DNA of 64,000 nt from Planctomycetaceae bacterium (GCA_013823135.1 PNLP01000038.1:1-64000); one strand, 5' to 3'. Positions 1 to 8,970 are shown, counted from the stretch's first letter. Translations and numbers: made by a program. Notes: generated by a model not told the origin, from the letters alone.

Positions 1-310
1 TTGGTGTTGGCCTGACCCCGGGGCGACGCTTCGCTTGCCCCGGGCTATGTTGTTCTGCCCCTTCAGGGCAAAGACAAATGACCGTGGCACTCGTGATGCT
101 ACTGTCTCAAACAAAACCAGGATTAACCACAGAGCCTCAGAGAGCACAGAGATGAAGGCAAAGACCTAGAAAAGAGTTTGTCTTCAATCCCTGCATTCAC
201 TCTGTGTTTGATTTCGACTCTGTGCTCTCTGTGGCTCTGTGGTTAGTTCTCTTAACTGATCCGCTTCATCCACTTGCCATCGCTTCGTCTGCCGATGTCC
301 ACAAACGGCA
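1..310. other. Non-coding flank with repeats
   Basis: No convincing gene was found here. It holds a GC-rich hairpin with arms CCCGGGGC at 17-24 and GCCCCGGG at 37-44, and a separate 29-base inverted repeat described in its own entry. The first minus-strand gene ends at 311, so this is its downstream flank. The repeats look like dispersed intergenic elements rather than gene remnants; this is inference from structure only. Confidence 0.5.
123..246. repeat. Imperfect inverted repeat, 29-base arms
   Basis: The arms are at 123-151 and 218-246 and match in 27 of 29 positions after reverse complementing; both contain the words AACCACAGAGCC and AGAGCACAGAG. About 66 bases lie between them. Transcribed, it would form a long stem-loop just past the end of the gene that stops at 311. 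It could be a small MITE-like repeat or a transcript-end structure; there is no T-run to favour a simple terminator. Confidence 0.6.
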
Positions 311-874
311 CTACGGCTTCTTGAACTCAACAAGTTCCATCTTGGTCGTGCTCGCAACCGTCCCCGTGGTAGTCGCTTCCATTTTCACCATCATGCCGGG
401 CACGTCATCCGATCGCCACATCTTGGATTCGGTCGTAACCCCACCCGCTTCGAGCTTGAACCGATACCATTTGGTTTTCACCTCGACGCCGCCGACCTTG
501 AGCGTTTCGGTTCCTTCCTCAAGCGTGCCCGGTGGCTTGCCGCCGGCCAGATCTTCCTTCTTGGTCCCCTTCGGCAGCGGGATCGACTTCGCCACGTCTC
601 GCTTCATCGCCGGGGTCTTGAACTCCATCCCGTTCGCCTTGATCGCGGTCGCGGTCTCGACCACGACCTTGTCGGCCCCGACTTCGAGCAACGTGGTCGT
701 CATGCTTGTTTCGGAGGTCATGCCCGCTGCCGTCGAACTGATCTTCATCACGACCGACGTTCCCTTGGGGAACTTCGACCAGTTGGTGAACTCTGGATTG
801 GCTACCGTATCCTGGGCGTTCGCGAAGCTGGCCGTCAGCACAAGAACCGTCACCGTGAACATCTGATTCCGCAT
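311..874 (-). CDS. Secreted hypothetical protein
   Basis: Protein of 187 residues with an N-terminal signal peptide (MRNQMF followed by a hydrophobic stretch ending in a FANA-Q type cleavage site near residue 20). The ATG at 874 is chosen over an upstream in-frame start because AAGGGAG lies about 8 bases before it and the signal peptide starts there. The mature part is rich in Thr, Lys and Val and predicted to be mostly beta strand, with no motif I recognise. Function unknown; export to the periplasm is the only supported statement. It is the first of several minus-strand genes running to recJ. Confidence 0.7.
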   Translation of the reverse strand: MRNQMFTVTVLVLTASFANAQDTVANPEFTNWSKFPKGTSVVMKISSTAAGMTSETSMTTTLLEVGADKVVVETATAIKANGMEFKTPAMKRDVAKSIPLPKGTKKEDLAGGKPPGTLEEGTETLKVGGVEVKTKWYRFKLEAGGVTTESKMWRSDDVPGMMVKMEATTTGTVASTTKMELVEFKKP

Positions 875-938
875 CGAACAACTCCCTTTGGGTGAAAAAC
901 TCAAACCAACAACCGCTCATCCGCTACAGCAAAATATC

Positions 939-1433
939 TCAATGCTGGGGCGGTGTATCATGACTTACGGGCTCCGCGATCCGATATGCAAAGTTGAGGA
1001 GATCGTTCCAGGTTCTGGCTTGAACTTCTTCCTCGCACATCCCGGCGTCCGGCTTCCGACGTCTGTCGACCGCGACTGCAGTCCGAACCACGATCTCCGC
1101 AGCCAGTTCCGGCGACACGGCTGCCGCCCCCGCGGGGGCGGTGAACAGCGGGTCGTAGTCGTGGTGCCTGATGCCGCCATCGACAGCTTCCGCCACGAGA
1201 AAGCCCTCGACCTCGCGGGCACTGGAGTCGCTGAGATCACGCAGCCAGTGCTGAGCGGCCTTGACCGCGACGCGTTCGCCGTGGTCAGCCTTCTCGTCGG
1301 GGAGCAACCCCGCCACCCACCACAGGGTGCGAACAACCATCCCGAACTTGAACTGCAATCGCCGCTCCGCGTTCATCTGGCCGAGAAGCGTCATCAAACT
1401 ATCGCGTGCGTTGAGTGTCGTGGCTACGTCCAT
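939..1433 (-). CDS. Hypothetical cytoplasmic protein
   Basis: Protein of 164 residues, largely alpha-helical by composition, without signal peptide or membrane segment. GGAGA lies 7-8 bases before the ATG at 1433. The C-terminal half has acidic and aromatic residues (WNDLLNFAYRIAEP) but no motif I can assign. It sits between a secreted protein and an amidase, each on the same strand with short gaps. Function unknown. Confidence 0.6.
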   Translation of the reverse strand: MDVATTLNARDSLMTLLGQMNAERRLQFKFGMVVRTLWWVAGLLPDEKADHGERVAVKAAQHWLRDLSDSSAREVEGFLVAEAVDGGIRHHDYDPLFTAPAGAAAVSPELAAEIVVRTAVAVDRRRKPDAGMCEEEVQARTWNDLLNFAYRIAEPVSHDTPPQH

Positions 1434-1566
1434 TGCTTTTCTCCGCATCGAATACGGTTGCGTGTTCCGCGAGAATTTCTTCTCCCGCTACACCCCACAC
1501 GCTGAACCCTCTCCGCGTGTGACCGACCTCGGCGGATTTTCCCCAACGACCACGAATCGTCCATCA

Positions 1567-2529
1567 TCATCCAAGGTACTTCTTGGGAATCTCCGCCCCG
1601 GCGACGTAGCAGAGCTTTCCGATCTTGCACATCTGGTAGACGTGGATGCGGAAGTCCGGGCAGGTGCTCACGAGGCAGTACGCGTCCGTCGGCGTGAAGC
1701 CGTAATCGGTCACAAGCCAGTCCATCAGGCTGACGGTTGCCGTTTCGACAGCGATTTCCAGCGGTTTGTCGGCGTGGATCGAGATGATCGAGTTCGGCTT
1801 CTCGATGCGCACGTATGGCACCCGCTTCTTCTTGATGACCTCCAGGTGCAATCGCACGGTCGATTTGGTCTCGGCGGCGGTGCCGGTGAACTCCGTGTCG
1901 CCCTGGCTGGCGTGAACGTCGCCCAGGTACAGCAACGCGCCGGGGTGGTACACGGGCAGGTACAGCTTGTTGCCGACGGCGAAGTCGCGGATGTCGAGGT
2001 TACCGCCCCACGCACCTTGCCCGTCGAGGCTCGTTACCACCTCGCGATCGGGGCACACGCCCAGCGTGCCGACGAACGGCGTGATCGGCCATGAGAGTTT
2101 GTCGCTGAAGTGCAGGGTGCCGTCGCGGGTCGTGCCGCTCGGCCCCGGAGTGTGCTTGAAGATCTTCGTAGTGTAGTCGCCCGACAGTTCCGGCCAGCGG
2201 GTCGATTCGCCGAGCGGCCCACGTCGCGGACCGATCGCCACCCACGAGTAGTCGTCCACGAGGATGTCTTCGAGTGTGACCACGAGTGTATCGCCGCGCT
2301 CGGCCCCTTCGAGGAACACCGGGCCGCCGATGGGGTTGGCGGTTGGCGGAGTGCGGTCGAACCCTGGCCGCTTCGACGGGATCGCCTTGTCTTCGGGGGT
2401 CTTGAAATAGCCGGTGCTGGCGTCGTAGGTTTCGATCTCGAACGACTCGCCGCATTTCACGCGGAGCAATGGCTCATCACGCCAGTCGAACGCGTACTTC
2501 CGGGATTGCTCCCGCGTGATTCGTTGCAC
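1567..2529 (-). CDS. Acetamidase/formamidase family protein
   Basis: Protein of 320 residues matching the FmdA/AmdA family, which hydrolyses short amides (formamide or acetamide) to the acid and ammonia in the cytoplasm. Visible family landmarks are NPIGGPVFLEGAERGD near residues 65-80, the GGNLDIRD segment near 174-181, and GDVHASQGDTEFTG near 203-216. The length fits the family. The start appears to be GTG at 2529, with AGGTG just upstream. No transporter or regulator is adjacent, so the natural substrate cannot be told from context. Family assignment is firm, substrate is open. Confidence 0.88.
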   Translation of the reverse strand: MQRITREQSRKYAFDWRDEPLLRVKCGESFEIETYDASTGYFKTPEDKAIPSKRPGFDRTPPTANPIGGPVFLEGAERGDTLVVTLEDILVDDYSWVAIGPRRGPLGESTRWPELSGDYTTKIFKHTPGPSGTTRDGTLHFSDKLSWPITPFVGTLGVCPDREVVTSLDGQGAWGGNLDIRDFAVGNKLYLPVYHPGALLYLGDVHASQGDTEFTGTAAETKSTVRLHLEVIKKKRVPYVRIEKPNSIISIHADKPLEIAVETATVSLMDWLVTDYGFTPTDAYCLVSTCPDFRIHVYQMCKIGKLCYVAGAEIPKKYLG

Positions 2530-2625
2530 ATTGCACCTGATGGGTTGTCAGTCGCGGATGAGAGGAAATTGTAGGCAGGCGACGCAGGGGTTGCGTTGTG
2601 TTCTTCGGTCACGTCACAACGGCGA

Positions 2626-4410
2626 CTATCCCAGCACGGCGGTCTTCCCCGGCCTCAGGTCTGTTACCTGGAGTTCGATCTTGCGATTGCCACGCCACTC
2701 GTTGATCTTCGGCGTGAACACCAGGCAGCAATCGCCGCCTTCGCTCATCAACTCCTCCAGACGATCGGACATGTTCCACGCCACGCAGCGGATCGTGGTG
2801 TCGCCTTGCCGCACGCGGAAGTCGAGGTGCTTCTTCGTCTCGCCGGTGCCGATCAAGCGAGCCCCCTCGGCCTTCAACCCCGCTGCCAGGAACCGCGGTT
2901 TCGGATTCCCGGCTCCGTATGGTTCGAGCTTGTCGAGATCCTTGAACAAACCGAATGTCAGTGCCGACAGCGGGACTTCCGCATCGAGAATGAGCCTCGG
3001 GGCCGGGGTGCCACCGGGGAAGTGCTTCGACACATAAGCGTTGAAGCGATCGCGGAACGCCGGGATGCGCTCGGGGCGGATCTTGAAGCCCGCCGCAGCC
3101 GCGTGACCGCCGTGCCCCTCGAGCAGTTCATCGAGTGCTTGCAAGGCCGTGTGCAGCGGGAAGCCAGGGATGCTCCGCCCGCTCGCGGTCGCCACGGAGT
3201 CCTTGTCCTTGTTCTCGGGCATGGCGATGACCAGAGCCGGCTTGCCGTAGTGGTCCACGAGTCGGCTCGCGACGATCCCCACGACGCCTGCCTTCCACTC
3301 GTGCGAACCGACCACCACTGCGGAATCGTTCGCGTGGTCTCGGTCCACGATCTCCTTCGCCTGCTGTGTGTACTTCCGCTCCATCGCCTGGCGCTGACTG
3401 TTTTGCCCTTCGAGGAACTCGGCCGCGGTCTTGGCGGCTGAAAGACTGTTCGTCGTGAGCAGTTCAACAGCGAGCCTGGCACAGCCCAGTCGGCCAGCAG
3501 CGTTGAGCCGCGGGGCGAGTTTGAACCCCACATCTTCGGAGGTAATCGTGTCGTCGGCCTTGATGCCGGCCGCATCCATCAGCGCACGCAACCCAATCGA
3601 CGGATTCGTCCTGATGCGTTCCAGGCCGTGCTTAACAAAGATGCGGTTCTCGTCGCGGAGTGGAACAACGTCGGCTACGAGCCCCAGCGCGGCAAGCCCA
3701 ACCGCATCGAGGAGGAGTTCCCGGATCTGTGGGGGAACCCGGTCCGACCCACAACAGCGCTGGGCGATGGCCCACGCGAGTTTGAACGCAACGCCGGCAC
3801 CGCACAGATCGCCGAACGGGTAGCTGCCGCCGGGCAAGCGTGGGTGAACGATCACCGCGGCATCGGGCAGCATCGGGCCATCGAGGCCGACCTTCATCTC
3901 GTGATGGTCGGTCACGATCAGTTCCAGGCCGAGTTTCTTCGCTTCATCAGCTTCGACCACACTCGCGATCCCGCAATCCACGCTGATGACCAGCGACACA
4001 CCCGATTGCGCGAGATCCTTCAGTCGCTTGGTATGTAGGCCGTAACCTTCCGAAATGCGATCCGGAGTGTGGTAAGTGACGTCTGCGCCGAGTTTACCGA
4101 GGAGCCGCATGAGGATGGCTGTGCCGGTAACTCCGTCCACGTCGTAGTCACCGTAGACGCAGATTTTCCGCTTCGCGACGATCGCGGAGGCAATCCGTTC
4201 CGCCGCTTCGGCAACGCCCGTCAGTGAAAGCGGAGGATGGAGCCCCGCGAGCGGGCAATCGAGGAATCGGCGAGCGGCGACGGGATCGCTGATTTCCCGG
4301 TTCAGGAGGAGTTGAGCGACGACTGGCGACACCTTCGCCATGGCGGCCAAACGATTGGTCGCGGTGGGATTGTTCGGAAGGAGATGCCATACCTTTTCGG
4401 TGCGGGCCAC
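2626..4410 (-). CDS. recJ: Single-stranded-DNA-specific exonuclease RecJ
   Basis: Protein of 594 residues, close to the usual RecJ length. RecJ degrades single-stranded DNA 5' to 3' in recombination and mismatch repair. The DHH phosphoesterase motifs are in order: GDYDVDG (residues 87-93), VDCG (144-147) and TDHH (167-170); the DHHA1 RNA/DNA-binding motif GGHAAAAGF lies near residue 435, followed by the C-terminal OB-like domain. The start is GTG at 4410 with GGAGGG upstream. The Asp residues of motif I and the DHH triad, which bind the metal ions, are all present. It is the last clear gene of the leading minus-strand series. Confidence 0.95.
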   Translation of the reverse strand: MARTEKVWHLLPNNPTATNRLAAMAKVSPVVAQLLLNREISDPVAARRFLDCPLAGLHPPLSLTGVAEAAERIASAIVAKRKICVYGDYDVDGVTGTAILMRLLGKLGADVTYHTPDRISEGYGLHTKRLKDLAQSGVSLVISVDCGIASVVEADEAKKLGLELIVTDHHEMKVGLDGPMLPDAAVIVHPRLPGGSYPFGDLCGAGVAFKLAWAIAQRCCGSDRVPPQIRELLLDAVGLAALGLVADVVPLRDENRIFVKHGLERIRTNPSIGLRALMDAAGIKADDTITSEDVGFKLAPRLNAAGRLGCARLAVELLTTNSLSAAKTAAEFLEGQNSQRQAMERKYTQQAKEIVDRDHANDSAVVVGSHEWKAGVVGIVASRLVDHYGKPALVIAMPENKDKDSVATASGRSIPGFPLHTALQALDELLEGHGGHAAAAGFKIRPERIPAFRDRFNAYVSKHFPGGTPAPRLILDAEVPLSALTFGLFKDLDKLEPYGAGNPKPRFLAAGLKAEGARLIGTGETKKHLDFRVRQGDTTIRCVAWNMSDRLEELMSEGGDCCLVFTPKINEWRGNRKIELQVTDLRPGKTAVLG

Positions 4411-4759
4411 GGCTTCCCTCCGGAGGTTGTGATCTCACTATAGAAACGCATGTCCACCGTTTCGGCAAGTCCAAGAGTCACCAAGAGCAAGAAGCGCGGC
4501 AGCCTGAACAATCCGATTGCTCGGTGCTCTCCTTAACTTCGCATCTCCCCTTCAACCCCGCGAATCCCGGCCGAAGGCTAAACAGGGCATTCACGGCGTA
4601 TCACACCTGTTCGGCGGAACCGAACGTCCTTGAGGAATTCCTCGCGTTTTCTCCCTGCCCAACTTCACGGCAGCAACAGGCCGCCGTCGATTCGAAGTGG
4701 TGGGAACATACCCGGTCCAGTTGCCGGTGCCCAATGTCACAGACAGGGAGGATTTACTC
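4411..4759. other. Intergenic region between recJ and Cys-rich gene
   Basis: This 349-base region separates divergent genes and must hold both promoters. I see no coding sequence with a credible start and no strong hairpin. A ribosome-binding site GGGAGG is at 4745-4750. Confidence 0.5.
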
Positions 4760-5437
4760 TTGAACACGGCATTCCTGGTACTGACTTCGGCCCTGGCGGC
4801 CGGCGGCGACGTCACTCTCGTCGGATGGGGAGAGAACTCGCCCGCGATCATTCAGGCAAGCGGGTGCAGTGGGTGCGCAGCACCTGCCCCTTCTTGCTGC
4901 GACCCTTGTGCAAGCACAAAGGTCAAGCTGTTAGATAAGATCAAGGCCCGTCTCGCTCCGAAGTGCAAGGCTGAATGCGCCCCAGCCTGCGATCCTTGCG
5001 AAACCAAGAAGGTTGGCCTCCTCGACAAGATCAAGGCCCACTTCGCAGCGAAGAAATCCTGCGAAGCTCCGGCGCCGACTTGTTGTGCAGCAGCACCAGC
5101 ACCCGCATGTGCACCGGCACCCGCATGTGCACCGGCTTGCGATCCTTGCGAAACCAAGAAGGTTGGCCTCCTCGACAAGTTGAAGGCTCGTCTGGCTGCC
5201 AAGAAGTCACACTGCTGCGCCGCTCCGGCGTGCGACAGCTGCGCCTCGGCGAGTGCAGCCCCACCCGCCGTAGTCGTCCCGGTGACCCCACCGAAGGAGA
5301 TGCCGAAGACCAAGGAACCCGTGAAAGAAGCTCCGAAGACCGGTGCGAGCGGGATCATCTCCCCCGTTCCTGCTCCGATCACGCTGCCATCGCTTCCCGT
5401 TGTTCCTAGCTCGGGCGTGAAGTCGAGCCCTTACTGA
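4760..5437 (+). CDS. Cys-rich repeat protein
   Basis: Protein of 225 residues if translation starts at TTG 4760, which is preferred because GGGAGG is 9 bases upstream and the product then begins with a short hydrophobic segment (NTAFLVLTSALAAG). Three repeats follow, each starting CDPC and continuing xTKVxLLDKxKARLAxK, linked by Cys/Ala/Pro-rich spacers with many CC and CxxC pairs. The tail is Pro/Lys/Val-rich. Repeats 2 and 3 share 42 identical bases (4988-5029 and 5138-5179), and an 18-base unit is tandemly doubled at 5099-5134. Likely exported and disulfide-rich or metal-binding; this is inference. A longer ATG start at 4697 exists but lacks this ribosome site. Confidence 0.75.
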   Translation: MNTAFLVLTSALAAGGDVTLVGWGENSPAIIQASGCSGCAAPAPSCCDPCASTKVKLLDKIKARLAPKCKAECAPACDPCETKKVGLLDKIKAHFAAKKSCEAPAPTCCAAAPAPACAPAPACAPACDPCETKKVGLLDKLKARLAAKKSHCCAAPACDSCASASAAPPAVVVPVTPPKEMPKTKEPVKEAPKTGASGIISPVPAPITLPSLPVVPSSGVKSSPY

Positions 5438-5493
5438 CCAGTTTCCGAACATCGCTCCTTGTAGCGGTGTTCGACACTGCCTCAGGGTAGGTA

Positions 5494-5553
5494 GAGCGGG
5501 AGGGACGAGGAGAAACTGCCGATTCGGGTGGTTTCTTCTCGTCCCTCCCGCTC
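5494..5553. repeat. Long perfect hairpin, 23-pair stem
   Basis: Arms at 5494-5516 and 5531-5553 pair along all 23 positions, counting one G-U pair, around a 14-base loop. It lies about 56 bases after the stop of the Cys-rich gene. No T-run follows, so it may be an RNA-stabilising or dispersed repeat structure rather than an ordinary terminator. Confidence 0.75.
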
Positions 5554-5736
5554 AACTACGTTACCCTCTCTGGTTCTCGCAGCAACGTCGTCCTTGCCCG
5601 CAAAAAAGGATCACAATTTTCGTAACGCTCGTCGCTCCGCTCTTCCAACCAATCGGGTCGGCATTAGGATTGTCGAAGGGTGAGTTTTCGGCGGGCGGGC
5701 AGGGCATCGGGGCGGTGCCCGGAAGAGAGTACACGG

Positions 5737-6321
5737 ATGAACGCTGTAACGGCAACGCCGGGCGTCGATCTCGCGAACAAAATCGCAAGACTCGTCGAAG
5801 AACGTGGCTGGAATCAGGAGGATTTCGCACGCATTTCAGAATTGAACCGTCACACGGTTCGGCAAATCCTCCATAGCGGACCCAAGCGTCGGCTCCGCAA
5901 CGCCACAGTAAGCCAGTGTGCCGACGCGCTGGGTCTCACGGTCAGTGAACTTCGGAACCTCCCTCTGGAGCGTCTCCTCCCGCGTATGCACGGGAAACCA
6001 CCGGCAGACGAAGAAGCTCTAAAACTCCTCTATGAACGTGCGGCACTGCCAGACCTTGTCAGTTGGCTCGAACGCAACCGTGAGCGAGCCGCGGATCTCC
6101 GCTCCGATGAGATTCAAGAACTGCTCGACATGCAGGCTCCCGGCGGGCCGCTTCAAAAGATGGGCGTCGAAAACTGTGTCGATCTGATCGAACGCCGACG
6201 GTTGCTCATCAACCAGGTCAAGGAGATTGCCGGAACGGAGTTCCTCGAACTCCTCGAGCAACTCGTGCGACTGATGTATGAGAAAGTTAAGCCACAGAAC
6301 TCAGGACGATCAAACACCTAA
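5737..6321 (+). CDS. XRE-type helix-turn-helix regulator
   Basis: Protein of 194 residues. Residues about 10-65 form a Cro/C1-type DNA-binding domain: LANKIARLVEERGWNQEDFARIS then LNRHTVRQILHSG as recognition helix region, followed by the ADALGLTVSELRNL helix typical of the family. The rest is helical and charged, without a recognised effector domain. GAAGAGAG precedes the ATG at 5737; an upstream in-frame start at 5680 has no such site. It is probably a transcriptional regulator, target unknown. The next gene downstream is the first of three DUF1559 genes, but the 305-base gap gives no sign of co-transcription. Confidence 0.8.
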   Translation: MNAVTATPGVDLANKIARLVEERGWNQEDFARISELNRHTVRQILHSGPKRRLRNATVSQCADALGLTVSELRNLPLERLLPRMHGKPPADEEALKLLYERAALPDLVSWLERNRERAADLRSDEIQELLDMQAPGGPLQKMGVENCVDLIERRRLLINQVKEIAGTEFLELLEQLVRLMYEKVKPQNSGRSNT

Positions 6322-6626
6322 CTTGGCGTTTTGGGTTGAAGTGCGTCGCGACCTGTTTGCAAAAAATTAGACTCCCAAGCCATTCTCATCAAACGATCGC
6401 GGCCTCGCTTTGAGGCCGATATTTCGCCCTTGGGTCGCAACTTTCTTTCTTCAATGGGTCTTGACGCCGATTCCGGACCAGAAGTATCCAGTTTCTTGCC
6501 TTTCTCATGAACCTCACAGAACTCCAACTCTATCTTAATTGATGAGAGGGTGATTTACTTGTTCCTTTTCCATCTCGGGTTTACCACCCCTCTTCGAATT
6601 TTCTTTCTCATTTGAAAGGTGTCGAA
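6322..6626. other. Intergenic region before first DUF1559 gene
   Basis: No gene seen. A short hairpin CGGCCTC / GAGGCCG (6400-6406 and 6412-6418) followed by GATATTTCG may end the regulator transcript. The last 100 bases are T-rich and likely contain the promoter of the DUF1559 gene. Confidence 0.45.
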
Positions 6627-7679
6627 ATGACCGCTCGTCTTCTCCCTCGAAAAGCGTTTACGCTGATCGAACTGTTGGTCGTGATTGCCATCATCGCAAT
6701 CTTGATCGGCCTCCTCCTCCCCGCAGTCCAAAAGGTCCGTGAAGCCGCGGCCCGGACCAAGTGTACGAACAATCTCAAGCAACTTGGCATCGCCCTACAG
6801 GCTTACCACGATGTCTACCAAGTCTTCCCAGTCGGACAGCAACAGGACGACATGAACGCTTGGGGTTGGGGCACCGCCCTCCTCCCCTACATCGAACAGC
6901 AGAACGTGTTCAACACGATGCAAGCCGATACCACAAACTTCCTGCTCATCATGCCGGGTGGCGGTTTGAATCGGCACGCTTCGATGCCGGCCGGCGTCAC
7001 CAGCCTCGACAACAACACCAGCACCCCGAGCATCACGACTGCTTGTCGAGTCAACGGGAACGCGGGTGGCGGTGGTGCCAAGGCTGTCATCAGCACGTTC
7101 ATTTGCCCAAGTGATGTGTGGCCCAATACCACCACGAACGGTTACGGGAAGTCGAATTACCTTGGCAACATGGGCAGTGATACGACCGCTGGCGCGTGGG
7201 CCAGTTGGAGCGCTCCAGGTGGGGCAACGTCGAACGGCGTTCTCCTGCACTCGAACAACAACGACCGCACCTGGCCAATCAGCATGACGATGATCACAGA
7301 CGGGACCAGCAATACCGTAGCTGTGGGTGAAGTGACGGGCAGCAAAAACAGCGTCCTTTATTCCGTGACCGCCACGAACACGTTCCCCGTTTGGGCTGGT
7401 GGCAATCCGAGCTGTGCCGGGCAAGGCGCTCAGCACAATTCCTTCCGGGTCATGGACGTGAACTACCCGCTGAACTCCCAGGACACGACTGCGGACTCAG
7501 CCACATCGAACGGCGGGAACGCCAAGCGAATGGACCGATCGTTCAGCAGCCAGCACACTGGCGGCGCGAACTTCGTTCTGGTTGATGGCTCTGTTCGGTT
7601 CATCAGCAACGGCGTCGCCGGTCCGAACTACCAGGCGGCCGGAACCCGGAACGGGGGCGAAGCCCTCCCGCTCAACTGA
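6627..7679 (+). CDS. DUF1559 prepilin-like secreted protein
   Basis: Protein of 350 residues of the planctomycete DUF1559 family. The N-terminus carries a type IV prepilin-like cleavage/methylation motif, RKAFTLIELLVVIAII (about residues 8-23), continuing into one hydrophobic helix and the conserved KVREAAARTKCTNNLKQLG segment. The C-terminus has the family motif GGANFVLVDGSVRFI. Such proteins are thought to be exported and processed by a prepilin peptidase; their role is not established. GAAAGG precedes the ATG at 6627. The first part of the gene is identical in DNA over 104 bases to the next gene. A strong hairpin follows the stop. Confidence 0.93.
   Translation: MTARLLPRKAFTLIELLVVIAIIAILIGLLLPAVQKVREAAARTKCTNNLKQLGIALQAYHDVYQVFPVGQQQDDMNAWGWGTALLPYIEQQNVFNTMQADTTNFLLIMPGGGLNRHASMPAGVTSLDNNTSTPSITTACRVNGNAGGGGAKAVISTFICPSDVWPNTTTNGYGKSNYLGNMGSDTTAGAWASWSAPGGATSNGVLLHSNNNDRTWPISMTMITDGTSNTVAVGEVTGSKNSVLYSVTATNTFPVWAGGNPSCAGQGAQHNSFRVMDVNYPLNSQDTTADSATSNGGNAKRMDRSFSSQHTGGANFVLVDGSVRFISNGVAGPNYQAAGTRNGGEALPLN
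6636..6739 (+). repeat. 104-base segment identical to 7933-8036
   Basis: Copy A of a perfect 104-base direct repeat between two neighbouring DUF1559 genes. It covers the codons from residue 4 through the prepilin motif and hydrophobic helix to the KVR codons. Identity stops at a synonymous base on one side and at differing codons on the other, while the rest of the two genes diverges. Confidence 0.9.
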
Positions 7680-7706
7680 GTTTCCACTCCGAATAGCTGA
7701 TTATCA

Positions 7707-7735
7707 GAACACCCCGGTCATTTGCCGGGGTGTTC
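7707..7735 (+). terminator. Terminator-like hairpin
   Basis: Perfect 11-pair stem, GAACACCCCGG at 7707-7717 and its complement at 7725-7735, loop of 7 bases, followed by ATTATTT. It lies 28 bases after the stop of the first DUF1559 gene. Confidence 0.85.
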
Positions 7736-7923
7736 ATTATTTGGCCCTGATCGTTCGGCCAGATCCAATCGCCGCACTCATGTAGTGGACACCTACCCGT
7801 TATTCAGATATGTGTGAAAGAGCCGTGTTGAATTTCTGTATCTGATTATGAGATGGGTGATTTTCCTTGCGTCTTTCTCCCCCATCCACCGCCCCAGTCA
7901 CGTTCTGTTTCGAAAGGTCCTTG

Positions 7924-8970
7924 ATGTCCCTCCGTCTTCTCCCTCGAAAAGCGTTTACGCTGATCGAACTGTTGGTCGTGATTGCCATCATCGCAATCTT
8001 GATCGGCCTCCTCCTCCCCGCAGTCCAAAAGGTCCGCGAGGCTGCTGCACGCTCAACTTGCTCGAACAATCTCAAGCAGATTGGCCTCGCCCTGCATAAC
8101 TTCCACGACGTCTACTTGAAGTTCCCCATCGGCGAGTACAACAACGATAATAACCAGTGGGGTTGGATGTGTTACATCCTCCCATACGTCGAGCAGGGTC
8201 CGCTTTATACAGCTTTGACGAATCCCGCTTCAAACGATCGAATGTACTTTACGCCCGGCTTCGGTGGTGGCCCGAACGGTTCGAACATTGATAGCTATCA
8301 CAACGCGAACGCTCAGGGACGCTGCGACACAAATGCAGCCATCCTGACGTCAGCGGGCACACCTGTCGCCAACACCGTGATCAAGACGTTCATCTGCCCG
8401 AGCGATACTCTCCCGAACCAAAAGAACAGCACGGGGTACGGCAAATCGAATTACGTTGGGAACATGGGGAACACGGCCCTTTGGGGTGCAACAAGTTTCA
8501 GCTGCGGCGGCGTAACTGGGGTGAAGAACAATGGAGTCCTGCTGTTTGCCAACGATGACCAAAACACCTGGGTTGTTCGGATCGCCGACATCACGGATGG
8601 CACGAGCAACACGTTCTTGGCCGGGGAAGCATCAGTTAGCCAGAATGTGACGCCTTCGAACACGAACTCGGGTCAGTTCCCGATCTGGGCCGGTGGCGGT
8701 TGGGGCGCTTCGGGTGGTTGCAACGGAACCACAGGGATTGGATCGACTCTCCGTATTGCAGACGGCACCGGCAGCGCGCCTTACACGTTCGCCGCGCCCA
8801 ATCTCACAACGCCGACCAATAACGACGCGGCTTTCGCCAGCATGCACACGGCTGGCGCGAACTTCGTGATGGGTGACGCCTCAGTTCGCTTCGTGAACTA
8901 CGGCACGACTCCGGCAGCCCTGGCCGCTGCCGCATCGCGAAACGGCGGCGAAACAGTGCCGCTGAACTGA
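7924..8970 (+). CDS. DUF1559 prepilin-like secreted protein
   Basis: Protein of 348 residues, second DUF1559 member in the row. It has RKAFTLIELLVVIAIIAIL near residues 8-26, then KVREAAARSTCSNNLKQIG, and ends with GANFVMGDASVRFVN. The ATG at 7924 follows CGAAAGG. The mature portion differs strongly from the first copy, although the N-terminal coding DNA is identical over 104 bases. Export and processing as a pseudopilin are inferred from the motif. It has its own terminator and an upstream gap of 188 bases beyond the previous hairpin, suggesting separate transcription. Confidence 0.93.
   Translation: MSLRLLPRKAFTLIELLVVIAIIAILIGLLLPAVQKVREAAARSTCSNNLKQIGLALHNFHDVYLKFPIGEYNNDNNQWGWMCYILPYVEQGPLYTALTNPASNDRMYFTPGFGGGPNGSNIDSYHNANAQGRCDTNAAILTSAGTPVANTVIKTFICPSDTLPNQKNSTGYGKSNYVGNMGNTALWGATSFSCGGVTGVKNNGVLLFANDDQNTWVVRIADITDGTSNTFLAGEASVSQNVTPSNTNSGQFPIWAGGGWGASGGCNGTTGIGSTLRIADGTGSAPYTFAAPNLTTPTNNDAAFASMHTAGANFVMGDASVRFVNYGTTPAALAAAASRNGGETVPLN
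7933..8036 (+). repeat. 104-base segment identical to 6636-6739
   Basis: Copy B of the perfect direct repeat described at 6636. The distance between the copies is 1297 bases, so recombination between them would delete one DUF1559 gene and fuse the two. Confidence 0.9.
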
